From PALSA-612 sp964595575 (GTDB taxonomy: Bacteria > Actinomycetota > Thermoleophilia > Gaiellales > Gaiellaceae): a stretch of 18,956 bases of DNA. The translations under genes and the position numbers were made by a program. The notes beneath the pieces were generated by a model that worked only from the letters and a program-made list of their open reading frames with translations, made no database searches and had not been told where the DNA came from. The stretch is from NCBI GenBank assembly GCA_964595575.1, contig CAZQRA010000049.1, forward strand, positions 1 through 18,956. Reading direction: 5' to 3'. This document shows, piece after piece, positions 7,337 to 14,967 of the stretch (position 1 is its first letter; every line of letters starts with the position of its first letter).

Positions 7337-8197
7337 ATGCCCTACGAGATCAAGCTTCTCGACCTGATCGACATCGAGCTGGAGGCGAGCTTCCTCGTCC
7401 TCGGCCGAGCGATGGGGCAGACGACGCGGGTGAAGACCTGGGGCTGCCTCATCCTGGGGGGAGACGACCCCATCCTGGTCGACACCGGCGCCATGAACGC
7501 CGACATCATGCAGCGCCTGGGGATGACCGGGATCATCACGGAGGAGATGCGGATCGAGAACCAGCTCGCGCTCCACGGGGTGAAGATGGAGGACGTGCGC
7601 TGGATCCTCCACACCCACCACCACATCGACCACGCCGGCCAGGACGCCCTGTTTCCCCACGCCACCGTCATCACCAACCGGCGCGAGCTCGAGTTCTCGG
7701 CCTCGGGGATCATGGGCGGCCAGTACCCGCCGGAGTACGTCAAGCACCACATCGACCGGCTGCACACGCCAGGGGCCATGCGCCTGCTCGACCTGGAGGA
7801 CTCGGGCCCGGAGGAGATCTTCCCCGGCATCGTCTGCGAGTCGGCGGGCGGTCACACCGAGGGCTCGATGAACGTCCTGGTGGAGACGGCCGAGGGGACG
7901 GCCTGCATCTGCGGGGACGTCATCTACGACATCCAGCACCAGATCGTGGAGCCGATCTACCAGGTCCTCGACTACGAGCCCCAGCCCACCGGCAACCACA
8001 GCGAGAGCAAGCGCCGGGAGAAGGCGGCGATCAAGAAGGCGCTCAACTCGGGCCGCTTCGTCATCCCCATCCACGACTACCCGGCCCGCGTGGAGCGGGG
8101 ACGCGTCCTCGCCCGTCTGGGTCAGTCGGTGCCCGGCCCCGAGACCCCGGTCGACCATCGCACCCTGTCCGAGACGCGGGAGGTCGTGCTCAAGTAG
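7337..8197 (+). CDS. Metallo-beta-lactamase-fold hydrolase (AttM/AiiA lactonase-like)
   Basis: The 286-residue protein has the MBL metal motif HTHHHIDHAGQ; reading HxHxDH, the ligands are H94, H96, D98 and H99. Further ligands are expected at the His of AGGHTEGS, the Asp of CGDVIYD and the late His in IPIHDYP, as in dinuclear zinc lactonases. The N-terminal TWGCLILGGDDPILVDTG is also typical of the N-acyl-homoserine-lactonase-like branch. In this setting it may hydrolyse a lactone or ester formed during ring catabolism rather than a signal molecule; this is inference. The ATG at 7337 has GAGGAGGAG upstream. It is the first gene of a long + strand run, preceded by tandem operator-like repeats, and the E1-beta reading frame begins where it stops. 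Confidence 0.9.
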   Translation: MPYEIKLLDLIDIELEASFLVLGRAMGQTTRVKTWGCLILGGDDPILVDTGAMNADIMQRLGMTGIITEEMRIENQLALHGVKMEDVRWILHTHHHIDHAGQDALFPHATVITNRRELEFSASGIMGGQYPPEYVKHHIDRLHTPGAMRLLDLEDSGPEEIFPGIVCESAGGHTEGSMNVLVETAEGTACICGDVIYDIQHQIVEPIYQVLDYEPQPTGNHSESKRREKAAIKKALNSGRFVIPIHDYPARVERGRVLARLGQSVPGPETPVDHRTLSETREVVLK

Positions 8198-9159
8198 CCG
8201 AGGTCACCTATCTCGAGGCGATCCGGGCAGCTCTCCGCGACGCGCTGCGCGAGGACGAGCGGGTCTTCCTCCTGGGCGAGGACATCGGCCACTTCGGGGG
8301 CGCCTTCGGCGTCACCAAGGGCCTGCTGGAGGAGTTCGGGAAGGAGCGGGTGGTCGACACGCCTATCTCCGAGGAGGCCTTCGTGGGGGCAGCCCTGGGC
8401 GCCGCCTGGATGGGCGAGCGCCCGGTGGTCGAGCTGCAGTTCGCCGACTTCATCTCCTGCGCCTTCGATCCCATCGTCACGGTGGCGGCCAAGACCCACT
8501 GGCGCTCCGGGCTCAGCCTCCCCGTCGTGATCAGGGCGCCCTACGGGGGAGGTATTCGGGGCGGCCCCTTCCACGCCTCCTGCCCCGAGGGGTGGTTCGT
8601 GGGCGTAGCAGGGCTCAAGGTCGTCTGCCCAGCCACCGTGGAGGACGCCTACGGCCTCCTCCGCCAGGCGATCGACGACCTCGATCCTGTCCTCTACTTC
8701 GAGCACAAGCGCCTGTACCGATCGGTGCGGGGCGAGCTTCCCGGCGGCGACCACAGGACCCCCCTCGGCAAGGCCCGCGTCGCCCGATCCGGCTCGGAGG
8801 CGACCGTCGTCACCTACGGGGCCTGCGTCGACACCGCCCTTCGGGCGGTGGAGCTGGTGGGGGCCGACGTGGAGGTGCTCGATCTGCGCACGGTATGGCC
8901 CCTCGACGGTCGAGCCATCCTCTCCTCGCTCGAGCGCACCTCTCGCCTGCTCGTCGTCCAGGAAGCGCCCCGCTCGGCCGGAGTCGCCGGCCAGGTGCTC
9001 TCCCTGGTCGCCCGCGAGGGCTTCCACCTCCTCGACGCCCCGCCTGCCCTCCACGCTCCCCCGGACACCCCGGTCCCGTTCGCGCCCGAGCTCGAGGACG
9101 CCTACCTTCCCTCGCCGAAGAGCACCGCGGTAGCGTTGCAGGAGCTCTTGACCTTCTGA
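8194..9159 (+). CDS. Thiamine-dependent dehydrogenase E1 component, beta subunit (start uncertain)
   Basis: The encoded protein of about 320 residues is the E1-beta (transketolase-like pyrimidine-binding) subunit: VTYLEAIRAALRDAL, VFLLGEDIGHFGGAFGVTKG and VVDTPISEEAFVGAALG, whose Glu normally activates TPP, then a C-terminal half with YGACVDTALRAVE and the DLRTVWPLD landmark. With E1-alpha it decarboxylates a 2-oxo acid or acetoin-like substrate and passes the acyl group to E2. Homology clearly begins around 8200, next to the stop of the MBL-fold gene, but no ATG, GTG or TTG exists in frame there; the codon at the expected position is GTA (8194), overlapping the TAG stop, with GGGAGG at 8178-8183. 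The first ordinary start, GTG 8350, would cut off about 50 conserved residues. Either a non-canonical start or a sequencing error is likely. Confidence 0.85.
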   Translation, partial: VAEVTYLEAIRAALRDALREDERVFLLGEDIGHFGGAFGVTKGLLEEFGKERVVDTPISEEAFVGAALGAAWMGERPVVELQFADFISCAFDPIVTVAAKTHWRSGLSLPVVIRAPYGGGIRGGPFHASCPEGWFVGVAGLKVVCPATVEDAYGLLRQAIDDLDPVLYFEHKRLYRSVRGELPGGDHRTPLGKARVARSGSEATVVTYGACVDTALRAVELVGADVEVLDLRTVWPLDGRAILSSLERTSRLLVVQEAPRSAGVAGQVLSLVAREGFHLLDAPPALHAPPDTPVPFAPELEDAYLPSPKSTAVALQELLTF

Positions 9160-9210
9160 GTCGCCGGATCGAGGATCGGACCCACGAGTACGAAGGAAAG
9201 GAGAGGACGG

Positions 9211-9615
9211 ATGGGACTACCGCTCGACCACGACCTCCGGCAGGCGCTTGAGGCGCCCAACTTCTGGCACCTGGCGACCGTGAACCCCGACGGATCGCCC
9301 CAGTCGACCACAGTCTGGGTGCACACCCGGGACGACAGGATCCTCGTCAACACCGCCATCGGCCGGAAGAAGCACCGGAACATGACCCGCGACCCTCGGG
9401 TGGCGCTCTCCTTCCACGAGCACGCTGACGGCGCCTACCGAAGCTGGGGTCTCCAGGGCCGCGTGGTGGAGACGATCGTGGGCGAGCAGGCCGAGGCCGA
9501 CATCGACATGCTGGCCCAGAAGTACATCGGCGTCTCTCCGTACCCCTGGCGAAGCCCGGGGGAGAGGCGCGTCAGCTTCCTCATCGAGCTGACCCATGCC
9601 TTCCGCATGGGCTAG
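9211..9615 (+). CDS. PPOX-class flavin or F420-binding protein
   Basis: The 134-residue protein has the split-barrel PPOX layout: FWHLATVNPDGSPQSTTVWV (18-37), then ILVNTAIGRKKHRNMTRDPR with the usual basic cofactor-phosphate contacts, and VALSFHEH. Small actinobacterial proteins of this type bind F420 or FMN and reduce or oxidise varied substrates; pyridoxamine oxidase itself is unlikely at this length. The ATG at 9211 has GGAGAGG upstream. It sits between the two E1 subunit genes, 51 bases after E1-beta and about 90 before E1-alpha, which is not a usual place for a PPOX gene. Cofactor and reaction cannot be told from sequence alone. Confidence 0.85.
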   Translation: MGLPLDHDLRQALEAPNFWHLATVNPDGSPQSTTVWVHTRDDRILVNTAIGRKKHRNMTRDPRVALSFHEHADGAYRSWGLQGRVVETIVGEQAEADIDMLAQKYIGVSPYPWRSPGERRVSFLIELTHAFRMG

Positions 9616-9701
9616 GCAGGCCGGCGCTCGCCCCCGGCTCGCAGGCGCCCCGCCGACGGGGAGCGGGCCTCGCCCGATCCTGCCTCGCTGCGCGGAGTAC
9701 A

Positions 9702-10709
9702 GTGCCGACGATGGCTGCCATCCCAGCTACGGACGTCGTCAGCGTCCCCCGTGAGGCGCGCCTTCGGCTCTACCGGCTCTGCCTCCTCCAGCGCCTGGCG
9801 GAGGAGCGGATCATGGCCCTCTACCGGCAGGGGAGGATCTCCGGGTCCGTGTACACCGGCCGCGGCCAGGAGGCGGTGGCGGCGGGGGCGGGCCTGGCCC
9901 TCGGTCGCGACGACGTCGTCTGCCCCCTGAACCGGGAGCTTGCCTGCCACCTCGCCCGGGGAGTTCCCTTGGTCGACGTCTTCCGTAACTACCTCGGCCG
10001 AGCCACCGGCCCCACCCGGGGACGGGACGGGAACATGCACTTCGGCGCGCCCAGTCGGGGGGTGTTCCCCCTCGTGTCCATGCTCGGCGACCTCGTACCC
10101 GTGACCGTGGGAGCGGCCTACGCCTTCAAGCGCCGGCGCGAGCGGCGGGTCGCCCTCACCTTCCTCGGGGAGGGGGCCTTCTGCGTGGGCGATACCCACG
10201 AGGGGCTCAACCTGGCCGGAGTCCTGGGCGTCCCCGCCGTCTTCGTCCTCCAACGCAACCACTACGCCTACTCCACGCCTACCGAGGACGAGATGGTCGA
10301 GCCCAGCTTGACCAAGCGGGTCGAGGGCGGCTGGAGCATCCCCTGCGTGGAGGTCGACGGCACCGACGCTCTGCTCGTCTACGAGGCCGTGCGGGAGGCG
10401 GTGGAGCGGGCCCGCGCCGGCCGGGGGCCGCAGGCAGTCGAGGCGGTCACTCTCCGCCTGGACGGGCACGCCGCCCACGACGATGCCCGCTACGTCCCCG
10501 ACCAGCTGCGCCGGGCCTACGCGGAGCGCGATCCCGTGGAGCGGCTCGAGGCCCGCCTCTCCCTGGACGGCCTCTCCCCCGCCGCCATCGCCGACCTCCG
10601 CGCCGGCGCCGCCGAGGAGGTGGCGGCGGCCCTGGCCCAGGCAGAGGTAGAGCCCGCCCCCGATCCGGCAGGGCTGGAGGAGGGGGTCTACGCCAGCCCC
10701 CTTGCCTGA
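9702..10709 (+). CDS. Thiamine-dependent dehydrogenase E1 component, alpha subunit
   Basis: The protein (335 residues from GTG 9702, or 332 from ATG 9711) has the E1-alpha layout: LYRLCLLQRLAEERIMALYR, SVYTGRGQEAVAAGAG, NMHFGAPSRGVF, and the TPP-binding region LGEGAFCVGDTHEGLN. The TPP-metal motif is normally GDG...NN; here it is GEG (156-158) and RN (185-186), with the second Asn, the usual metal ligand, kept in QRNHYAYST. The Asp-to-Glu change keeps the charge, so activity is plausible. Together with E1-beta and the distant E2 it would form a 2-oxo acid or acetoin dehydrogenase-type complex. Neither start has a well-spaced ribosome site (CGGAG at 9693-9697 lies 4 or 13 bases away), so the N-terminus is uncertain by three residues. 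The molybdenum hydroxylase genes follow after 77 bases. Confidence 0.9.
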   Translation: MPTMAAIPATDVVSVPREARLRLYRLCLLQRLAEERIMALYRQGRISGSVYTGRGQEAVAAGAGLALGRDDVVCPLNRELACHLARGVPLVDVFRNYLGRATGPTRGRDGNMHFGAPSRGVFPLVSMLGDLVPVTVGAAYAFKRRRERRVALTFLGEGAFCVGDTHEGLNLAGVLGVPAVFVLQRNHYAYSTPTEDEMVEPSLTKRVEGGWSIPCVEVDGTDALLVYEAVREAVERARAGRGPQAVEAVTLRLDGHAAHDDARYVPDQLRRAYAERDPVERLEARLSLDGLSPAAIADLRAGAAEEVAAALAQAEVEPAPDPAGLEEGVYASPLA

Positions 10710-10723
10710 GGCGCTTGGCTCAG

Positions 10724-10770
10724 GACTCGACGCTCGGCGTGGGTTAGACTCGACGCCGTACGCGACTCGA
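10724..10770 (+). repeat. Direct repeats before the molybdenum hydroxylase genes
   Basis: GACTCGACGC occurs at 10724-10733 and again at 10747-10756, and the shorter GACTCGA recurs at 10764-10770, giving starts 23 and 17 bases apart. They fill the 77-base gap between E1-alpha and the FAD subunit gene. They could be activator or repressor sites for a secondary promoter; chance in GC-rich DNA is not excluded. Confidence 0.35.
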
Positions 10771-10786
10771 GAGGGAAGGGCTGCCT

Positions 10787-11575
10787 ATGACCCCAGTCAC
10801 GGACGTCGTCCTGCCTACCTCGCCGGACGAGGCGGCGGCAGCCTTCGGCGACGGAACCGGCGTGACCGTGATCGCCGGCGGCACCATCGTCATGCCCGAG
10901 ATCTCCGCCGGCCGGCTGAGGCCGACCAAGGCGCTCCTCCTCGCCAGGGCCGGACTCTCCGGCGTCAGGCGCCAGGGCTCCACCATCGTCATCGGAGCCA
11001 CCACGCCGCTCCAGGACTTGGTCGACCTGGCTTCCCCGGTCGGCCCCTGCGCCGCCAACATCGGGGACATCGAGATCCGGGGCCAGGCCACGCTCGGCGG
11101 CAACATCTGCGCCGGGGAGGGCCAGGAAGCCCCCCGGGGCGACCTCCAAGGGCCCCTCCTGGCGGTAGCGGCGCAGGCCCGCTCGGCCGGGCCCGGGGGC
11201 ACGCGCAGCGAGCCCCTAGAGGACTTCCTCGCCCACCGCCGCCAGCGGCTGCTCCTGGAGGTGACCTACGAGGAGCCGGTCGCGGGCGCCTTCGCCGCCC
11301 TCAACCGACCCCACACCCACGAGTACACGACCATGGCCGTGTCGGCTGCCCGCCTGGCCGACGGCACCGTCCGGGTGGCCGCCACCGGCATCGGCTGGTG
11401 GGGACTGCGGCTTCCCTCGGCCGAGGCTCTCGCCGACGACCCGGAGGCGGCCGGCCGGGCCGCCCTCCAGGATGTCCACCCCCACGACGACGCGCTGGCA
11501 TCGGCCTGGTACCGGAGCCGAGCCCTGCCCGTCCTCGTCCGGCGCGTCCTCGCCCAGCTCAAGGAGGCTGCATGA
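10787..11575 (+). CDS. Molybdenum hydroxylase FAD-binding subunit (CoxM/XdhB-like)
   Basis: The 262-residue protein has the two FAD loops of the xanthine dehydrogenase medium subunit: VIAGGTIVMPEIS (the family AGGTxLxP loop) and IGDIEIRGQATLGGNICAG (the IRxxxTxGGN loop), followed by an EYTTMAVSAARLADGTV C-terminal domain. It transfers electrons from the 2Fe-2S clusters to FAD and on to an acceptor. It is somewhat short, as family members are usually about 280-290 residues. The ATG at 10787 has GAGAGGGAAGG upstream. Its stop overlaps the next start (ATGA), so the three hydroxylase components are translationally coupled. Confidence 0.92.
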   Translation: MTPVTDVVLPTSPDEAAAAFGDGTGVTVIAGGTIVMPEISAGRLRPTKALLLARAGLSGVRRQGSTIVIGATTPLQDLVDLASPVGPCAANIGDIEIRGQATLGGNICAGEGQEAPRGDLQGPLLAVAAQARSAGPGGTRSEPLEDFLAHRRQRLLLEVTYEEPVAGAFAALNRPHTHEYTTMAVSAARLADGTVRVAATGIGWWGLRLPSAEALADDPEAAGRAALQDVHPHDDALASAWYRSRALPVLVRRVLAQLKEAA

Positions 11576-12087
11576 AGCTCACCGTCAACGGACACCCCTA
11601 CGAGGTCGAGAGCGGGCCCCTGACCACCCTGCTCGACGTCCTCCGCGAGGAGCTGGGGATCACCAGCCCCAAGGCCGGCTGCGAGCAGGGGGGCTGCGGG
11701 GCCTGCACCGTCCTCGTGGACGGCCAGCCCCGGCGATCCTGCCTCGTCCCGGTGGGGGCGATCGAGGGGGCCGCCGTCACCACCGTGGAGGGCTTGGGCG
11801 AGCCCGGTCGGCTGGCGCCCATCCAGCAGGCCTTCGTCCACTACTACGCCTCCCAGTGCGGCTTCTGCACCCCGGGGATGCTCATGGCCGCTCAGGCCTA
11901 CCTCGACCGAGGGGGAGACGACAGTCGGGAGGCGATCATCGATGCCCTTGCCGGCCACGTCTGCCGCTGCACCGGCTACGTGAAGATCGTGGAGGCGGTG
12001 GCGGCGGCAGCCCGGGGCGACTCGTTCGACCTCTCCCGGACCGCCGAGGGCAAGTACACCACCATCGTGGCAGGAGACGGGAGATGA
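11572..12087 (+). CDS. Molybdenum hydroxylase 2Fe-2S subunit (CoxS-like)
   Basis: The 171-residue protein carries both [2Fe-2S] clusters of the family. C37, C42, C45 and C57 form the plant-ferredoxin-type site (GCEQGGCGACTVLVDG), and C96, C99, C131 and C133 the helical-domain site (QCGFCTPGML and CRCTGY). All eight cysteines are present, so it should be competent to relay electrons from the molybdenum centre to FAD. The start at 11572 overlaps the preceding stop and has AAGGAGG four bases upstream. The next gene again overlaps by ATGA. Confidence 0.96.
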   Translation: MKLTVNGHPYEVESGPLTTLLDVLREELGITSPKAGCEQGGCGACTVLVDGQPRRSCLVPVGAIEGAAVTTVEGLGEPGRLAPIQQAFVHYYASQCGFCTPGMLMAAQAYLDRGGDDSREAIIDALAGHVCRCTGYVKIVEAVAAAARGDSFDLSRTAEGKYTTIVAGDGR

Positions 12088-13454
12088 AGGCCGTCGGCGC
12101 CCGCCTTCCCCGCTACGACGGCGTGGCCCACGTGACCGGCCGCACCGTCTTCGTCGACGACGTGCGGGTGCCCGGCACCCTGGTGGTCAAGGCCCTCCGC
12201 TCCCCCGTCCACCACGCAGCCATCAGGAGGCTGGACGTGCGGCCGGCGGAGGAGATGAAGGGCGTGCACGCCGTCGTCACCCACAAGGACGTCCCCCTCA
12301 ACGTCTACGGGCACCTGTCTGCCCTGGGCATCCCCGGGGACGAGCCGCTCCTGGCCGAGGACGACGTCCGCTACAAGGGACAGCTCATCGCCGCCGTGGC
12401 CGCCGAGGACGAGGAGACGGCCCTCGCCGCGGTGGCGGCAATCGAGCTCGACCTGGAGGAGCGACCGGCTCTCCTGGATGTGCGCAAGGCCTTCGACCCC
12501 GACGCCCCCCGTATCCACCACTGGGGCAACTGGTACCCCCACTTCGAGGGAGGCCTCGACCGCCGTCAAATCCGCAAGGGGGACATCGAGTGGGCTTTCG
12601 CCAAGGCCGACGTGATCGTTCAGGGCGTCTACCGGCCGGCGGCGGTCGAGCACTGCCCGGTGGAGACCCAGACGTGCTTGGCCGTCCCCGAGGCGAGCGG
12701 CCGCCTCACGATCTACTCCTGCACCCAGGCCCTCTACTTCTCGATGGGCGTGGTCGCTGCCCACCTCCAGTGGCCGCTGAACAAGCTCAAGTTCGTGGGC
12801 GGTACCGTGGGCGGCGGCTTCGGCGGCAAGGTGGACACCGCCAGCGACACCATCTGCGCCCTCCTCGCCCTCAAGTCGGGGCGACCCGTGAAGTGGCGCT
12901 GGACGCGGGGGGAGGAGTTCCTGTGCTCCTCCACCCGCGCCCCCTGGCACATGGAGATCGCCGACGCCGTGACCAGCGACGGCTGGATCCTGGGCCGCAA
13001 GATGATCACCCTCCACGACTCGGGGGCCTACGCGCGCTTCTCCCCCTACGGGGTCACCAAGCACAGCTTCCACCACACCGGGGCCTACACCATCCCCAAC
13101 CTCCACTTCGACGGATACGTCGTATTCACCAACCGGGTGCCCACCACCGCCATGCGCGGCTTCGGGGTGACCTCGGTCTCGTTCGCCGTGGAGACGCACA
13201 TGAGCCGGATCGCCGACGTCCTGGGGATCGACCCCTTCGAGCTCCGGCTCAAGAACGCCAACCGCATCGGCGACACGTCTCCCAACGGCGTCGTCTACAC
13301 CGACCCCTCCACCGTGCCGGTGGTGCAGGCGATCGCCCAGGCGGTCGGGCACGAGCTCAAGGCCGAGTACCGCCAGATGACCCGCGAGATGCGCTCGGGC
13401 GAGTGGCTTCCCGAGCACCTGGTCGCTCAGCTCGGAAATCCGGAGGAGCACTGA
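12084..13454 (+). CDS. Molybdenum hydroxylase large subunit, N-terminal half (split gene)
   Basis: The 456-residue protein corresponds to the N-terminal half of the CoxL/XDH large subunit. It has the small aldehyde-oxidase domain (RYDGVAHVTGRTVFVDD onwards) and the first molybdopterin-binding segment with GGGFGGK (243-249), WTRGEEF and TTAMRGFG (355-361), the loop near the molybdenum. Family large subunits are single chains of about 750-800 residues; this one ends shortly after RLKNANRIGDTSPNG. The rest is encoded by the next gene. AGGAG (12072-12076) lies seven bases before the ATG. The enzyme would hydroxylate an aromatic, N-heteroaromatic or aldehyde substrate with water as the oxygen source; the substrate is unknown. 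Confidence 0.93.
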   Translation: MKAVGARLPRYDGVAHVTGRTVFVDDVRVPGTLVVKALRSPVHHAAIRRLDVRPAEEMKGVHAVVTHKDVPLNVYGHLSALGIPGDEPLLAEDDVRYKGQLIAAVAAEDEETALAAVAAIELDLEERPALLDVRKAFDPDAPRIHHWGNWYPHFEGGLDRRQIRKGDIEWAFAKADVIVQGVYRPAAVEHCPVETQTCLAVPEASGRLTIYSCTQALYFSMGVVAAHLQWPLNKLKFVGGTVGGGFGGKVDTASDTICALLALKSGRPVKWRWTRGEEFLCSSTRAPWHMEIADAVTSDGWILGRKMITLHDSGAYARFSPYGVTKHSFHHTGAYTIPNLHFDGYVVFTNRVPTTAMRGFGVTSVSFAVETHMSRIADVLGIDPFELRLKNANRIGDTSPNGVVYTDPSTVPVVQAIAQAVGHELKAEYRQMTREMRSGEWLPEHLVAQLGNPEEH

Positions 13455-14569
13455 TGGCAAAGCACAGGGGCCGCGGCATCGCGGCGATCGAGTACCCGAC
13501 GGGCATGAACCAGAACGGCGATCCCTCCCAGGCCTGGATCAAGATCAAGCCCGACGGGCGGGTGGACGTCTTCTCGGGCACCGTGGACATCGGCAACGGC
13601 TCCAAGACGATCCAGGCGCAGATCGTGGCCGACGCCCTGGGCGTCCCCTACGACTGGGTGACCTACGACAACTCCAACACCGACTCCTCGCCCCTCTGCA
13701 CCGGCACCTTCGCCTCCCGGGCCACCTTCGTGGCCGGGAACGCCGTGCTCAAGGCAGCCCTCAGCGCCCGCCAGAAGGTGCTGGAGATAGCCGGCAAGCT
13801 GCTCGAGATCGACCCCGCCGACCTCGACATCGTGGACGGGGAGGTGGTGGCCAAGGGAGCGCCCCAGAAGAAGGTGTCGGTGCCGGACGTGGCAGCCGCC
13901 GCCACCTGGCAGCTGGGAGAGCTCATCACCGGGGTAGGGGCCCAGCTCAAGCCCTACGCCGCCATCGTCGACCCCGAGACGGGGCGGGTCGACGCCCCGC
14001 CCCACTCGGCCATCTCCTACGCCGCCTGCGCGGCCGAGGTGGAGGTGGACGACGAGACGGGCGAGGTGCGGGTGCTGAGGCTCGTCCAGTGCTTCGACGT
14101 GGGACGGGCGATCAACCCCACCCAAGTGGAAGGGCAGATCGAGGGCGGGGCCATGATGGGGCTGGGGTTGGGAGTACTCGAGCAGAGCTACCCCTACTAC
14201 CCGGACGTTGAGCACCGGGGAGCCCAGTTCGGAAGCTACACGGCGCCGTCCATGGAGGAGCTTCCCCAGCTCGAGACCATCCTCATCGAGAATCCCTCCG
14301 CCGACGGGCCCTTCGGGGCCAAGGGCATCAGCGAGATGGCCAACAACCCCCAGCCGCCGGCGATCGCCGCCGCCGTCCACGACGCCATCGGGGTGTGGAT
14401 CACCGAGCTGCCCATCACTCCCGAGCGGGTGCTGCGCGCCCTGGAGAAGAAGGCCCGAGGGGAGCACGAGCCGAAGCGGCGGGGGAAGGTGGTCATCTTC
14501 GACGAGGAGCTGTCGCTGGCGGCAGTCGCCCACCCCGACGCCCCGGTGAAGCTGGTCGTCGAGGCTTGA
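13454..14569 (+). CDS. Molybdenum hydroxylase large subunit, C-terminal half (split gene)
   Basis: The 371-residue protein supplies the second half of the molybdopterin-binding subunit: FSGTVDIGNGSKTIQAQIVA (40-58, where the family usually has GQG rather than GNG), TGTFASRATFVAGNAV, and GPFGAKGISEM with the catalytic base at E294 (family GVGE). It starts with its own ATG overlapping the previous stop (TGATG), five bases after GGAGGAG (13442-13448), and begins KHRGRGIAAIEYPTGM, the normal sequence just after the domain junction. This argues for a genuine two-chain subunit rather than a frameshift. The combined length, 827 residues, is that of a complete large subunit. The cupin gene follows after 8 bases. 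Confidence 0.92.
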   Translation: MAKHRGRGIAAIEYPTGMNQNGDPSQAWIKIKPDGRVDVFSGTVDIGNGSKTIQAQIVADALGVPYDWVTYDNSNTDSSPLCTGTFASRATFVAGNAVLKAALSARQKVLEIAGKLLEIDPADLDIVDGEVVAKGAPQKKVSVPDVAAAATWQLGELITGVGAQLKPYAAIVDPETGRVDAPPHSAISYAACAAEVEVDDETGEVRVLRLVQCFDVGRAINPTQVEGQIEGGAMMGLGLGVLEQSYPYYPDVEHRGAQFGSYTAPSMEELPQLETILIENPSADGPFGAKGISEMANNPQPPAIAAAVHDAIGVWITELPITPERVLRALEKKARGEHEPKRRGKVVIFDEELSLAAVAHPDAPVKLVVEA

Positions 14570-14577
14570 GGCCGAGC

Positions 14578-14967
14578 GTGGCCTTTCCCTTTCGAACCTG
14601 GAACGGGATCGAGCCGTTCGAGTTTCGCCCAGGGGTTCGGCTCCATGCCATCGGCGGCGAGCAGGTGCTCCTCTGCCGCGTGACCTACGAGCCCGGCTTC
14701 GGCGTTCCCACGCACGCCCACGAGCACACCGAGCAGGTGATGGTGGTAGTCGAGGGAGACATGGAGCTGACCGTGGCGGGAGAGACCCGGGTGCTCCGGC
14801 CGGGCGACGTGGCCGTGGTCAACCGCGGAGTCGAGCACGCGGTGCGCTCGGAAGGAGGGTGCACGTTCTTCGAGGCGTTGGCGCCGGTGCCGCTCGACCA
14901 CGTCCCCGACCGCGAGCGCGACCTCGTCCTGGGCGAGCGTGGCGGGGCCCTCCACGTCGAGCGCTGA
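14578..14967 (+). CDS. Small single-domain cupin protein
   Basis: The 129-residue protein is one cupin barrel. Motif 1 is PTHAHEHTEQVMVVVEGDME with likely metal ligands H46, H48 and E52; motif 2 is LRPGDVAVVNRGVEHAV with H87. The GTG start at 14578 is supported by GAGG (14568-14571) overlapping the previous stop, and no good alternative lies nearer the fold. Small cupins near ring-degradation genes may be isomerases, dioxygenases or metabolite-binding proteins; the reaction here cannot be assigned. It overlaps the SDR gene by 29 bases. Confidence 0.82.
   Translation: MAFPFRTWNGIEPFEFRPGVRLHAIGGEQVLLCRVTYEPGFGVPTHAHEHTEQVMVVVEGDMELTVAGETRVLRPGDVAVVNRGVEHAVRSEGGCTFFEALAPVPLDHVPDRERDLVLGERGGALHVER

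Noticed and set aside
7337..8197. Quorum-quenching AHL lactonase
   Set aside because: The fold and metal motif fit, but nothing nearby concerns signalling. Only a general lactonase-like hydrolase call is supported.
13440..13460. Frameshift or sequencing error breaking one large-subunit gene
   Set aside because: The second half has its own ribosome site and ATG, begins cleanly at the domain junction, and overlaps the stop in the same style as neighbouring genes.
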